A stretch of 64,000 nt of DNA from Lycium barbarum (taxonomy: Eukaryota > Streptophyta > Magnoliopsida > Solanales > Solanaceae): positions 111,089,601 to 111,153,600 of the forward strand of contig NC_083339.1 of NCBI RefSeq assembly GCF_019175385.1. Direction: 5' to 3'. The translations under genes and the position numbers were made by a program. The notes under the pieces are model-generated. The model did not search any database. It was given only the letters and a program-made list of their open reading frames with translations, and was not told the origin of the DNA. Shown here in pieces: positions 1-12,721 of the stretch. Each line of letters opens with the position of its first letter. The first letter of the stretch is position 1.

Positions 1-1
1 A

Positions 2-82
2 ACTATGGACCTCACACTAGAATGCTTGGTTGACGCATGGAATCGAGAAAGACTTTTAATTGTCGGGATCCCTGTAATGTAG
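2..82 (+). CDS. Possible 3' end of a protein-coding gene cut by the window edge
   Basis: The first 80 bases read open as a hydrophilic peptide of 26 residues (including LVDAWNRERLLIVG) that ends at a TAG. They are followed by AT-rich DNA that could be a 3' UTR. I do not recognise the family, and so short an open frame could be chance. It would be the last exon of a gene lying to the left of the window. Confidence 0.2.
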   Translation, partial: TMDLTLECLVDAWNRERLLIVGIPVM

Positions 83-1690
83 ACGTTGATGGTGATGAAT
101 TCATATCTATAAAAATTTTGTTATTATTTATCATAATTTTCCCCACTCACTTTATATTTCCTTTTAGTTTGTGACATTATTTATTGTACATTTTATACTG
201 GTATTTTCCTTTCCTATATGCTATTGCTAGGTATGAGTTATTTAACAATGGCATTTTAAGCATGTGAATTTACTTGTCGTTATCTTTTTGTTTCCCGCTC
301 GGTTATCGCTACCCGCATTAAAAGGTACTGACTAATTCAGATTTGCATTGTGTAAGACCCGTCTAAGGGGGAGCCCTCTTTAATGGGATTTTTTCTACAC
401 CGAGAACTCGAACACGAGACCTTTAATTTGGATTTGTGTCAAAAAAACATAAAACAATTGATCAATGAGGCAAAGTAGGAAAGTGAAAGAAATCAAAAGT
501 GAATGTTGGGTTAAAATCATACAATTAATTAGGATAAAGACATTCTGGTGCAATTTTTTCATATGTAAATTCATACATTATCTCTATCCTAGAGTACTGA
601 AAGAACAAACCAAGTTATGTTAGACATTGTTTCTCAGTTAGTGATTTGCTTCCCAAATAAGTTATATTAGACACCTTCTTCTCGAAAGGTAAAATTTGAG
701 TCCATGCATAAGGAAAGGTAGCATAAATTTTTAATCTTTTTCTATTTGTTTAACTTAAAGAGTATTGTATTTCCCCCGCTTGTTTCTTCTGTTTCTGGAA
801 GAAATAAAGGAAAGAATGATAGCATACAAGATGATGTTTAGTTTGGTTGATTAGAATTGTAAAATGCGTGAATTGTTAGCTTTTTATGAATTTCATTTTT
901 TTGGGTTGTTCAAATTTGTATAACTACAATATTTTAGGTTTAATAATTAATACAGATTTTTTTTCTTGTCTAAAGGATTGAATTTACATATTCATTATAA
1001 TTTGTTTTTCTTTAAGTTTAATTTAGAATATTTTTGAACCAATTGGAGTCTCTGAAGTGAGTTCAAACCAACTTGAAGAAAAGTACAATAAAACAAGAAT
1101 TGGTTAAAAATAAGAGTGAATTGAAAATTACAAGTCAAGTGAACTTTGGGAATCATGTTACTTTTGAAAAAAAAAATGCACTTAACACGCTATTTAAAAA
1201 TTTCAACCTTTCAAATGATTTTGCAACAACATAATTTGACAACAATATTATACATGCAGAAATTATAACGAGTCAATCTACTAAAAAGTTAGTCACAAGA
1301 ATTGACTTTCTCCCCCTAAAAATGAAGGATATCCTTTCAAATTCTTCCGATTTTGTTTTTATATTTTTGTTTTGGGATGAGTCGATGACGATAAATGAAG
1401 CACATGAATATTAATCACAATATTGGCTTATACTACCACAACATGTTTTTTCATATTGCTTATTTTATTTTACACTTTTAAGAGGGATATCAATGTTGAC
1501 AACAAGAGTCTTGGTCATGACGGATCAATCGAAGCAAATGAAAAAAACATACACTAGCTGAAATATTGTCTATACGGAGTATTAGGTTATGTATACTTCA
1601 CTACATGTTTGTACCACATAAAGTAAATGTAAGTAAAAAGCACACAACTGTGATTGTTCATCGGGAAAATGACCTAATAATACTAATTAA
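83..1690. other. AT-rich intergenic DNA, no gene seen
   Basis: No coding frame, RNA gene or transposon terminus is recognisable here. The stretch has homopolymer A/T runs and no obvious repeats. The last part (about 1660-1690) resembles the sequence that precedes the MIR399 promoters in the other units (a CCTAAT...CTAATTAAG-like stretch near 16260), so it may be the left remnant of the MIR399-A unit. Confidence 0.4.
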
Positions 1691-1691
1691 G

Positions 1692-3053
1692 ACTCTATAT
1701 TACAAAATATAAAAATACATTTTCTTATTCACAAAACATACCAACAAAATTTATAAACATAAGGAATCTGAAACAATTAAAAGCCCACTCTTCCCTCCCC
1801 TTCTATTCACGCAACAGATCTAGAAAAGAAAATATAGAGGCTGAAACATCTCTCTCAATCTTCCCCTTTTTCCTGAGCGAAGGAGGTTGACGACAGAAGT
1901 GCGGCGGCCAGAAGAGGTGTGCGGCCGAGAGAAGAATCGACGGTGGAGATTAGTAGCGAGAATTCAGAACCACTGAGATTCACCAATAGATCTATTGAAT
2001 TCATCAGAGATGAGTGACAACGATGATTGCAGTGACGAAAGCAAATTTGTTGCTTTCTCCATTTTTACTATCATTCTAGATTAGATCTACATTTTCAGTT
2101 GAATAGATATAGGAATTTTTTATTCAAAGTTATTCATTTTGGATCTTTCTTTCACCAGAATATGAATAAAACTCAAAAAGCTGAAACTATAAGCCCTAAT
2201 ATTGGCCTTTCGATTGCAATTCCAGCCACCTTTAACCAAATCAATATCGTCATTTGTAGCGGATTTACAACAATCAATTGCACGTTTTCAACCAAACTCT
2301 TTCTATTTTAATGTTTACTCTTAATTTGATCGATCACACAATATTGTATGAAAGTTGTATACAATGTTATTGTAGTGGTATTAATTCAACCGAATTTTGA
2401 AGCGAGATCCAACTTTGTATGAAAGTTGTCTACAATGTGGTTGTAGTTGTATTAATTTCCAAAAACCTAACATAAACTTTATACAAATTTTATATAGTTA
2501 TACATATATTTCACACCATTTTTATACAGTTTTCATACAAGAAAAATGTGAGAATTCTAAGCCTTGAGCTAGATATACAATTTTCATACACAAAAATTTG
2601 AGCGAAAATTTTAAACCTTGAGCGAGAAATACATATTTCATGCAGTTTTCATACACAAAATTCTAAGTGAAATTTAAATCTTTGAGCGAGATATACACAT
2701 TCCATACACAAAATTTTGAGCGAAAATTTTCGTATATGTTTTGTGAGAAATCTATTGGTATGTTTTGTAAACTGAAAATTATCGTTATATTTTGTAAATA
2801 TACACTATTCTTATGTATATATAGGTCATTCTCTCCTGTTCATCTTCGTAGGTTCAGACCCGATCATCTTGACCGGAACAAACAACACATTATACGACGA
2901 TCCACATCGATCATTCCTACAAACTTGTACTTCAATTTTTCATGTATAAGTTGTTTAACCAAATGTTGTTTTAATAAATTATTAATATTATTTTATAAAA
3001 TAGTGTATTGTATAATTCAGTATACACGTGCAACGCATGTGTCGAGAAACTAG
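1692..3053 (+). mobile_element. Probable non-autonomous Helitron
   Basis: The 3' end has the Helitron signature. A short hairpin (ACACGTGC-AAC-GCATGTGT, 3032-3042 and flanks) is followed about 8 bases later by CTAG, and the next host base is T, as expected for insertion between A and T. A candidate 5' end is the TCTATATTACAAAATAT stretch at about 1692, but it lacks a clear preceding A, so the left boundary is uncertain. No Rep/helicase coding is present. MIR399-A promoter homology starts immediately after the 3' end. Confidence 0.45.
2340..2745. repeat. Degenerate internal repeats inside the Helitron
   Basis: Two copies of a roughly 42-bp motif starting TGTATGAAAGTTGT lie about 71 bp apart (near 2346 and 2417). 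After them come three or four diverged copies of a 60-70 bp motif containing TTTCATACACAAAATT and TTGAGCGAGA (2520-2745). They are not coding. Confidence 0.5.
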
Positions 3054-3059
3054 TAGAAA

Positions 3060-3446
3060 TAAAGTGTAGATGGAAAAAAGAAGAAGGGAAAAATAAGGAA
3101 TATGACAAAGGATATGCTGTTTGAAGGTCTTTTGCCTCCTTTAGTCACAACTCTCAATTGTCAAGTGGCACACACACTTCATAGGCAAAGTCATGCAGCA
3201 TCTCCAGCTTTAAGTAACCTTTTTCTGCATCACCTAAGAATTCATGGACAAGGCAACTGGGGAATCTGATGAACATATTTTTTTGAAGGATCTTTCACGA
3301 TATGTAATTGTGAAGGGATAAGAAATTTACCCCATTTCTGACCCCCAAGACAAAGCAACACAGGCCATAACACAAAAATCATAGGATATGCTGATTCTCC
3401 AGGGGTTTATACCGTCCCAAAAATTGAGAGGGAATGCTCTATAAAA
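3060..3446 (+). promoter_or_regulatory. MIR399-A promoter with two P1BS boxes and a TATA box
   Basis: This stretch is conserved with the upstream DNA of MIR399-B, -D, -E, relic G and pseudogene F. GGATATGC at 3110-3117 and again at 3384-3391 fits GNATATNC, the P1BS site bound by PHR1-type MYB factors under phosphate starvation. A TATA box (TATAAAA) lies at 3440-3446, 49 bp after the proximal P1BS. The 27-bp block starting at the proximal P1BS is nearly identical in the other intact copies. Phosphate-starvation induction is inferred from these sites and the known behaviour of MIR399 genes. Confidence 0.8.
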
Positions 3447-3469
3447 GCGTGGAAAGACTTTGTAGTAGC

Positions 3470-3740
3470 ATGAAGCAGAAGCAGAAAAAAGAGAAAGAAG
3501 AGTTGGTGAATGATAATAAGGAAAACAGTGATAGAACTACTCTCTATTGGCATTCAGTTATATATTTTAATCAACGCGCCAAAGGAGAGCTGCCCTGTTA
3601 CTGTCTCTGCTTAATCCTAATACGAACATCCGCTCTAAATACTGTACTGATGCAGAAAGTATTGTTATACAGATTGTCTTAAACGTCTATATTGGTTTTA
3701 ATTTCTCCTTACTTTTGCAGCAAGAATTGAGGTAGAAACC
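3470..3740 (+). ncRNA. MIR399: MIR399-A primary microRNA
   Basis: The foldback spans 3526-3603. Its 3' arm holds the mature miR399 at 3577-3597 (core CCAAAGGAGAGCTGCCCTG) and its 5' arm holds the star strand at about 3534-3554 (ACTACTCTCTATTGGCATT). Pairing continues below the duplex (CAGTGATAG with CTGTTACTG). miR399 guides cleavage of PHO2 (UBC24) mRNA and so raises phosphate uptake. The mature sequence begins CGCC, whereas miR399 normally begins UGCC; a 5' C may change Argonaute loading. Transcription should start near 3470, about 30 bp after the TATA box. The 3' flank (3604-3740) is conserved with D and E and has possible splice sites. Confidence 0.88.
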
Positions 3741-4457
3741 AATTATTTACCACAACAGCTCTGTCTCTTCTACTTGAATTCTCTGTTTTCTTTATTCGTA
3801 TTACTATAAATCTTAATGTTATCATCGCATGTTCAGGTGTAATTGTCATTTGATACAAAAGAAGACAAGTCAATTTGAAAAATAATCATGAACACGAAAT
3901 CTGCTCGTACAAGAGCAATGGGTTGGCTACTCAAACTATAGAATCACCAGTGTTGCCTATTATGCTTTACATTACACCATTTTGTGTTTGATTCCAGGGG
4001 AGCCCCAGCTAAATGATGGATTAGTTTGGTAGCTCGAGGGGGATTATTCCTTGTCATTAATGAATTTTGCATTTCTGGAAATCCATCTATATGTTTTGAA
4101 TTTGGGGATGGGGGTTATGTTTACTTGTTAGGATGACAATTAGTTGTTCTCATAAATCTTCTATTTTTTTTTCTACTGAACTTCCTTTCGTCAAACTTAT
4201 ATTTTAATGTATCCAATACCGATATTTATTATCCGACTAATAGAATTTTGCCAATTAATCTTGTCATATGTGACATCCATTATTGATAGTTCATTGAAGT
4301 CAGATAAATCTTTTTTGTTTGGATCCAAAGCCTCTTTAAGGATATACGTTCCATTCGTCATGAGTACTCCATTGTTTCTTTTTTTATACGTCCAGGTTCC
4401 AACTATATATCCATGGTCTTCATTTGTCGTCATGCACAAAAAAGGAATTTGCTCAGA
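3741..4457. other. Intergenic DNA downstream of MIR399-A
   Basis: No gene is firmly recognisable. On the minus strand, 4197-4439 reads open for 80 codons (includes GTWTYKKRNNGVLMTNGTY) with fairly protein-like composition. It could be a captured gene fragment, but I do not recognise the family. The rest is AT-rich. Confidence 0.3.
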
Positions 4458-4459
4458 GA

Positions 4460-4758
4460 TAATGGTAAAAAATACACTTAAACTATATCTTTTTCGCGAG
4501 TTTCACTCCCCCAACTATGAAGCTATTCCCTTTTCCCACCCGAACTATCGACAACTATGTATTAATATGCCACCTCAACTATCAGCTGTTTTCTTTTCCT
4601 ACCTGAACGATGGTTGAGGTAGGAAAAGGGAACAACTAATAGTTGTGGTGTGTTTTAATACGTAGATGGTGATAGTTCAGGTAGGAAAAGGGAACAACTG
4701 ATTGTTGGGGTGTGAAACTCGCGAAAAATTAATAGTGTAGGTGTGTTTTTGACCATTA
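4460..4758. mobile_element. MITE with about 50-bp terminal inverted repeats
   Basis: The left end (TAATGGTAAAAAATACAC, followed by CGCGAGTTTCAC) is the inverted copy of the right end (GTGAAACTCGCG ... TTGACCATTA). A second internal motif, GGTAGGAAAAGGGAACAACT, recurs in both arms. There is no coding capacity. The termini suggest a Mutator-like MITE, but the flanking 9-mers match only partly, so the target-site duplication is not convincing. Confidence 0.6.
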
Positions 4759-5099
4759 ACTCATTTAATTAATTGACTTGATGAACAACATTCCCTTTGT
4801 CCAGCAAGAGAAACCACGCGTTCCTCTATATATCCATGTACTTCTCATTCTCTTATTAATGTAAAATTACCCCCACTGCAGGTAAGTTCTTATTTTATTT
4901 CCTTGGTTTTCCCTCTTTTTTTGGATTAAAAAATTTCCTCTAGATATTTTCCAATCAATGTCTTCTGAATTGTTTCTTCAGAATGTGTTCCCTATCGGTA
5001 TTTATAAATTCTTTTCATTTGTTGGAATATATAGCAAATGATTTAGAGTTTGCATTAGCATTCAATTGGCGCTTTGAAAAAAAACAAGTAGTCTATTTC
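4759..5099. other. Short intergenic stretch, nothing recognised
   Basis: AT-rich DNA with no coding frame, repeat end or RNA gene that I can identify. Confidence 0.4.
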
Positions 5100-6395
5100 A
5101 TAATAATTCTGTGTAATCCTGGTGCAGCTTCCTATAGTGAGAAATTGTACTGAAGTTCACTTCCTAGACTCAATGAACTTCAATTTAAATAGGTTATGCG
5201 TTCCATAACTCCTCATATTATAGGAGATACACCTCCCTCAAGTTGGACCAAAAATACTGTCCGGAATTCTGTCAAGTTTTCCCAAAGTTTCGACAAAATT
5301 TAATTCCTTCAATTCGCTTGATCCCAGAACCTTTGGACACTTGCTTAACACTTGTTAAAAGTCTTCCTTAACTTTGTAAGGGTTCCATGACCTCTCCCGC
5401 TTACGTTACTTTGCTTACGACCCTAAGTGAAAATTTTGTAGGTGTAACAACCCGACTCACAAGTATGAAAAAATCACGACCTACACCTCTGTAGCATTTT
5501 TTCAAATTCCACTACAACTGCGAGTTTTTCAAATTCAAGTTACAAACTCTATAAACTAGGAACTAATTAAACTCTAATTCCTATCTCACTAATCTCCCTA
5601 GATTAGTAAGCCCACTTCAAGTTATCCCAACTTGAAGTTGAATTTGACTAACAGTTTGTACCTACAATTTATGCTTCTATGAAAGCGGATAAAATACAAC
5701 TTGATAAACAACCTAATACACAAATCTAGACACAAGAATTGTAAAACATAAACTCTGTAGAACAACTTTTTTAATCTTCTTCGTAGTATTAGGTGGCACT
5801 TCTGGAATCAAAACACTCAATATAGCATTGACTGTATTCGCTCAATATTCTGATTTTTCTCTTTGTGAATGTGCAAACTTTCTTCGTGGCATGACTTGAA
5901 TATTTATAGCTCTAGGTTTGCCTCAAGTCGGCTAAACTCAATCCCTACTAGGTAAGGGCCGTTATTAGAGTTAGGGTTTGAGTTGACTTGGGATTCTTGC
6001 ATTCACGCGTCTTCAGTATCCTTGTAGGAGTCTGAAGTATCTTGATAATTATGGCTAGAAATCCTGCTAACTTGTCCACCAAGTCTTTACCATAAAACCC
6101 AAATCCCACTCGAAGTAGGATTGTGATTTGGAACATGTTCTTGGACCTGGTTCTTTTGCCTCTGAACCTTCTCATTGTATGAGATGGAACGTGTCCATAA
6201 ACCCGTATCATTCATCTTTATCCTGAAACAGTCTCCGACTTACTCACACATAGAACATATCTGTAAACACTCAATCACTTGGTTCTCTGATCTATTCACT
6301 GCACTCATCTCTATGAACCATGTGTGCAAACCTGGTTTACTTGCCTTATTCATTTACTTTGTCAATCATTAAAACTCTCATGTTATATGCCAACA
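5100..6395 (-). mobile_element. Possible copia-type LTR fragment
   Basis: Read on the minus strand from 6395, the sequence begins TGTTGGCATATAACATGAGA and then has AATGATTGACAAAG, an arrangement common at the start of plant copia LTRs. The other terminus and a target-site duplication were not found, and there is no pol coding. The left boundary is a guess. Confidence 0.3.
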
Positions 6396-6554
6396 CTTAT
6401 GTTACACACTTTCTTTTATTATTTGGAGCTAAAATAGTAGGAGTAATGAGGACTAATAATTACTACAAGACTGACATTTATAAAAAGTCTAAGGATAAAA
6501 TGGACACATTTGAAAAGGAGGTGGAGATGGCTTCTGCTGGTGGTGGCCTTCTGT

Positions 6555-7174
6555 CAGGCCGGCTATTGGGTAAAGCCACCAAAGCCAAGCTTTAGCCCTT
6601 AAGTTCTGGAGGCCCCAAATTTTACCATTATAAGACCTTTTTTGTTCGTTTGAAAAATATAAACTACTTTTAAGTGTAAAAAGCATATTTGTTTCCATCT
6701 AAAATTTCTTCTTCTTGACATTTCTATTACGTAGGTACAAATTATTTATTAAGAACAATTTAAATATGTTAGCTAGAAAATATGAATTCAGTTATTAAAA
6801 ATAAAATAAATAAAGAGAGAAATAACTTAATCTTTGATACACTCAAAAAAGAGCTCTTGATAATTTTTTAACAAATAATAAACGACTAAGGGTGTATTTG
6901 GCATGGAGGAAAATATTTTTCAGAAAATGTTTTTTAATTTTCTCATGTTGGTTGGTCAAATATTTTAAAAAATATTTTCTGTAGGAAAATAAATTCATTA
7001 AAAATGAGAAAAATGCCTTCCCAATAAGAAATACAAGTTCCATAAGTGACCTCCCACATTAATTGTTTCTTCTTCATCCTATGTATTGAGGTTCTTTTTA
7101 TGTTTTTAAGAAAAAAATTAAGGTCTCACGTTGAAGTTTGGCTTTAGACCACCAAAAGTATTGAGCCGCCCCTA
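6555..7174. mobile_element. hAT-like non-autonomous element
   Basis: The left end CAGGCCGGCTATTGGGT and the right end ACTTTTGGTGG...TATTGAGCCGCCCCTA are imperfect inverted repeats of the type CAGGGGCGGCTCAATA. The same ends occur in the hAT element at 16939-17749, including a 'TTTAG(G/C)CCC' motif just inside. The 8-mers flanking it (CCTTCTGT, TCTTCTAC) match at 5 of 8 positions, suggesting an old insertion. No transposase coding is seen. Confidence 0.5.
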
Positions 7175-7299
7175 TCTTCTACTGTTGGAAAATTATTGAT
7201 AATTTTTACTGCCTGCACCTTGAAAACTAAAGGTGGCCTTGTGAACATTTGGAATGAGCTATAGTTGGCCGGAATTAAGCTAGAAACATATTTATTAGT

Positions 7300-7890
7300 T
7301 GTTGGACCTTGTACGTTTTGATAATTGACAAAATGATTTGGGCCAAATAAGTGGGTTGGACCAATGCATAAACATGGAACAAGTAGGTCATACTAAATGA
7401 ATCAGGTATGCAGTTTAATGTTCCATTCTAGAATCCAATTGTGGTAGGACTCATGGAATGAAGAAGTCTCGCTATATTAAAATAGTGTACAAGATCTCGG
7501 AGTCCACTATACACTTATCTAGGATAAGCTTTGCACCCTTTTCAAGAATATCTAAAGTCGTGTGAAAACAAAGGAGTTCACTCCATCTCAAACACTATCA
7601 CTTCCTTACTAGTAAGTGTTTGTGACTACCCATTTGCCTTCACGGTTTGCTACATATATGTATGTCTTCTATTGAAGAGACTCACACACTTACATTGAGA
7701 GTAAATAAAGCAGAAATCAAACAAATAAGCAACAACACATTTGAGAGACTTCTGGCTTGCTATTGAAATGTTGCCTTATACAAAGGACCCAATTGAAGAA
7801 CCTTTTTCATAATCCTATGTTTTACGGTCTTCCAGTCTAGACATCTTGTATTAGGATGGTTCTTGAGTTGTACCTATTTGAATTGTTAAT
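7300..7890 (+). mobile_element. Possible copia-type LTR
   Basis: It starts TGTTGGACCTTGTACGTTTTGATAATTGACAAAATG, the TG start plus TTGACAAA pattern of many plant copia LTRs (quoted here only in part as a motif). The interior has polyadenylation-like and leader-like features near 7680-7740. The 3' terminus and target duplication were not identified. No coding region is attached. Confidence 0.25.
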
Positions 7891-8484
7891 CATTGTTTAC
7901 TTATAATACTTTTTATATAGTTTCTAAATATGAAAACTTTATTTTCAAAAAATTGAAGATTTTATATCCGAATTGAACATTAATTAGTTTGATCCTTAAA
8001 TTCCGAATCAAGCCATATAAATGAAATCATGGGAGTAATAGTTTCTGAAGAGCCATAGAACCGACTATCCATATTTTTTTTTTTTACAAAAAGAAAGGGG
8101 CCCAAAGCCTTTGCCTTATTGGCTTTAGGCTTGAGCAGGCACTGTATGAGTTAAATTGTTGTTGTTTTATTCATATGTGTGAATAATTGACATGCCGCGA
8201 ATCTTATTGGAAGAGAGGGGTGCTTTACCCGCCACTGGAAACGCCGTTTCCAAAATGGAAAAATGTGTCTTAGTTTACGCAATTGTTTTGTTAATCAATG
8301 AAGTTACATAACATCTTCGCATTGATCAAGTAGCTGATGAAGATAATGTTTGTGCGCGCATGTGTATTTGACTATTGATCTAGTTACGGAGGCCAAAAAA
8401 TTTTGAAAAATGATTTTCTCCAAATTCATGTAATTTAAGCACACTTAATTGATTATGAAAGATAACTTTCTTTTATAAAGTATG
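7891..8484. other. Intergenic DNA, no gene seen
   Basis: A short block at about 8095-8140 (AAGCCTTTGCCTTATTGGCTTTAGGC) resembles the GGCTTTAG-containing ends of the CAGGGGCGG hAT family and may be a relic end. Otherwise nothing is recognised. Confidence 0.35.
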
Positions 8485-11400
8485 ATATTAATCAGTGTTT
8501 TAAAAGGCGGGGCGTTTTACTTAGTACGGGGCGAGGCGTATGCCCCGAGGCACGGGCGTAAGCCTCATGGATCTTTAAATTTTTAATTTATAATATAGTA
8601 AAATAGTATAATGACACAAAAATTATAAAATATAGATAAATAGTTTTAAAAAATTAATAACATGGTTAAAGAAACTCATAGAAAGCAAAACTTCTAACAT
8701 GATTTTACAAGTATAAATAATTGCAATGATTTAAAAGTTATTATGAGATACAAACCATTTTTGATCCCTTAACTTTCAAACGATAAAAGAATCACAATTT
8801 CTAAAGCATACTACTATCATATATACTATGCAATTTACCTCCTTAAAAGAAAATAATGAATAAGCTTTATCAAATTATAATTAAAATATCACTCCTTCAT
8901 GATTAAAAATAAAATTACTTTCAAATAGCTAAATAATAAACTATGGTAATTTTGAGACACATGACAAAAACGTGAAAACTAATGGCAACTGAAGATGTAA
9001 AATTCGGCTATATATTTTTAAAAGAAATGTTAAGTGATGTTCACCCTTGTTCTCAAATAGTAAATATGCATGTAGCGTGTCGTATTTTTTTCGATTGCCT
9101 CATTTAAAAAGGGAAGTGTCCCGGGGAAGTACGGTTGTCAATCGTACCTGGAAAAAGGAAAAATATACTTCTACTTAATGGTGCTCTAAATGGACTTATT
9201 TTAGAGTCGCTACCTAATTTTTAGGAAATTAGGAAAATCGAGTCGAAAAGGATTCATTTAAAACGATTATTTTATGATTATTTTAAAAGAAAGCTAATCT
9301 ACACAGAGTCTAGGTAAGGGATCTGGTGATCCCCGGGGAAGGTGTTAGGCACCCCGGTATTAAGGATCCGCTCAATTGCGGTTTACCTACAGGTTCTAAT
9401 AATATGTTTATATAGATATAAATTGGTTTGTGATAAAATAGTTTCTGTTTAATATTTCCGCAAGTAAATTTTAGTCACTTATGCAAAAAGCGCATTTCAA
9501 GAATCAAAAGTGGTAAAATTTTACTCAAAATTGGGCGTTTAGGGTGTCGGACTAGAACACTTAGGCTAATACCCGAAGACTCTTAGCCTAAGTAGGACCC
9601 TACATAGGGCCACCCAAAATAGTTTTGAATATATATATATTTAGTACAAAAATAGTTTTTAAGCATATACTCATATATTAATAGCACACTATATAGTCCA
9701 TTTTATTCTCATGCTTTGGTCAAGTTTTAGCCAAATTTTATTTTTTTATTTTAAGTCTAAATAGCCACAATTAGTCCAAATCAGTCCATAAGTTCAAGTC
9801 CTTGTGTTTCGTGAACGTCCAAATCAGTCCCATAATCCTATGAAATCAGGTCCAAATCATATTAAGCTAGTCCGTTTGAAATTATAAGTCTTATTAAAGT
9901 TTGCAAAACTAATTTTTATATAGTTTCAAAAATCGGGCTTTAGGCAACTTTAAACATGGGGGTAACCTTAAGGATTCCAATTGATAGATAAATATACAAG
10001 TATAGAATTTAAATGCGTAAATAAGGAGATAGGGATATTGGGCCGACCAAGCCCAATAAGAATATATTATGCATTTGGAAAATCCTCGGGTCCAAACGTA
10101 TGCTCCATTTTTGCTTCAAGTTGGGTTGAATCGATCTAGACACGTTAGTGGGGCCGGGTTTTAGGTGGACAAAGACATAGAAGGGTATACTCAACATTAA
10201 AATACATCAATGGATTAAACTAGGTACAAGAATTAAAAGGCTACAATAACTATTACAATGCCAAAAAATTAATTACAATTTATTGGGCCTAGCCCACTTG
10301 ATACTTTGTGATGGCAAATAACGAAAATGGCCCGGATATGAAATAGCCCCAGAGATAATAGTAATAAGCCACATGGGTGACAGACCCAAATGACAAGCCC
10401 AGCCTGGAAATTTCCTACGTATTAAAGGGGTGATATACATGATATACCACAGGTATACTACTCCATTTTCTCAAATTTTTCAAAGTGTCAAGCTGTAATA
10501 TACACCTAGTATACGTCTAATGGAGAGCAAAACCACAATGGCATACCCTCCATGTATACTCAGTATATGTCTTACTTAAACACTTCAGTTTCCAAAATCA
10601 AAACTAGAATGGATCCTCCAAGAACTTCACTTTTTTAGCCAAGGACTTTAGACTACTAATTGGTTCTAAAGCATAGTAAATTTCTGCTAATCAGTGATCT
10701 ACAACACCCCAAAAGGACTGGTATATTCACTTATATTCAACTTAAGGACTAAGGACTTAACACGGATGCACCTACAGGTCTAGAGGGGTGTCAAGTTACC
10801 AAGTTAAGCAAAGCAAAGTATTTGAAAATTTGCAAATAACACCACAGCCACAACAACAAGAACATAGCCACAAATATAGGGCAAAGCCATGTCAAACTAA
10901 AACCAAAGAAATAAATAAGGCAAGGCCTGAATCCTAAGCTAGTTCCCAGTTCTTCTTATTTTAATTTTGAAACAAAAGCCAAATTCTTTACAACTTTTAT
11001 CCTCCATCTTTTCCTCACAGCTTTCAGAAACAAAATCAACAAATGCACATAAGATTCAAGGCACTTAAACTCTTCAAAGATTAATTAGGTAAGCTACCAA
11101 TCATTCAGGTTCTCATTTTTAAACAAATTCTCAACCTAGACAGTCTCATAACTCACCAAAAGGTTCCAGAGGCTCATTTTTATCTTCAGGTACTTAACAG
11201 GATTCATAAATCATAGGTCACAAGGGCCTCAACTAATTACAAAGATCATTTTAGTATATAACCAATCTCATAAGCATTTAACAGAATTCTCAAATGGTGG
11301 TTTGTGTTTAGTCTTATTCAGAATATAAACACAGAAGTTCAACACAAAAGGTAGAAATCAAGTAGTGGTCACACACTAGGGTACAAAGGGTAGTCAGGAC

Positions 11401-12012
11401 AGAATCAACAGGTTCACAGAGATCAGGAGGGAGCATGAATCTATTCTACGTATAAGGTATGGATCAACTAGTCATAACAAATCACAAGTGAAAAGAGACT
11501 TCAAGTAGGAGGAGTGACAAGTTTCAAGAATTCCAAAACTGAGACAAAAAGGCTCATGGCATTGTCCTAGGTGCAAGAGATGGTTCATTAGGCACAACTT
11601 GATTCAAACAAGCAAACAAAGTCAAGTAACTGAACATTCTAAGTGAGTCAAATACAAACAGGATCACCTAAACATGGTTTCAATTTAAAGGTTCACTTTA
11701 GTCTACCAAGTGATCATGCTAAGCAAGGGGACTAAGCAAGCTATAAGCAATATCAGTATAAGGAGGGTACAAGACACACATGGCAAGTCATATGGACACC
11801 GCAAACAAGTGACAAACAGGACAAGGGATAGGAATAAGATAAAGTCACCAACAATTCTAGCCCTTTCCCAGATCCATTATTCCATCTTATAGTTAAGAAT
11901 ACAAGTTCTTATCCTACAGTCTTGAAAATCACATGGCCAGAATGGGAAATCAAGGTTCATTTTAGAAGTTCTTAGCGTTAATAGGTTCCTTACTTTCCAA
12001 ACCCCTTTCAAG

Positions 12013-12721
12013 TAGGGGTGGGCGTTCGGTTCTTCGGTTCGGTTTTATCGAATTTCGGTTCGGCTATTTCGATTTCGGTTTTTTGAAGATGGACACCGAA
12101 CACCGAACCAAACTAGTTCAGTTTGGTTCTTTCGGTTTCGTTTTTTTGAAGTTTGGTTCGGTTCGGTTTTGGTTTTTTCAATTCGTTTTTTTTTATATGA
12201 TATTAGAAGCGATTCCATTTACACTAATTCATATTCTCAAAAGCAACAAAACATAAAACTGACAAATTAAAATCAAAATCAAACAAACAGGATACACAAG
12301 AATAGAAAACCATAACAATAATATATGATTACTAGGTGTTATATACATACAGTAAGAATAATTAAGAAAACACATAAAGGACATACATTAATCCTAAAGA
12401 CACATCCTAGTCACATTTCTTTGTTAAAGATATTTGATTTTCTCAAATGAAGTGGAAAATTAGGGATACAAAAGAAAAAGAGGGCTTGTTACAATTGGGT
12501 TTCTTTTTGCTTAAACTTAATGGGCGTGGACTATTTTAATTTTTTTGGGTAATGTATTAAATTTCAGTTTAAATTTCGGTTCGGTTTCGTCAAAGTTCGG
12601 TTCGGCTATTTCGGTTTCGGTTTTTTGAAGGTGGACACCGAACACCGAACCAAACTAGTTCGGTTCGGTTTCTGGAAATTCGGTTCGGTTTTTCGGTTTT
12701 CGGTATTTATGCCCAGCCCTA
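12013..12721. mobile_element. hAT-like non-autonomous element
   Basis: The termini TAGGGGTGGGCGTTCGG and CCCAGCCCTA (inverted TAGGGCTGGGC) are flanked by a perfect 8-bp duplication CTTTCAAG (12005-12012 and 12722-12729). Both arms are full of TTCGGTTCGGTTT-type subterminal repeats in both orientations, which makes strong palindromes around 12040-12170 and 12560-12710. No coding is present. It sits inside the long LTR, so it inserted after the LTR did. Confidence 0.85.

Noticed and set aside
2010..2084. Short frame starting ATGAGTGACAACGATGATTG after a GC-richer stretch at 1855-1990
   Set aside because: It ends after 24 codons with no family motif or convincing splice site, and lies within a probable Helitron. 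It could be a captured exon, but support is too weak.
4197..4439. 80-codon minus-strand frame with protein-like composition
   Set aside because: No recognisable family and no flanking exon signals. Mentioned only inside the intergenic entry.
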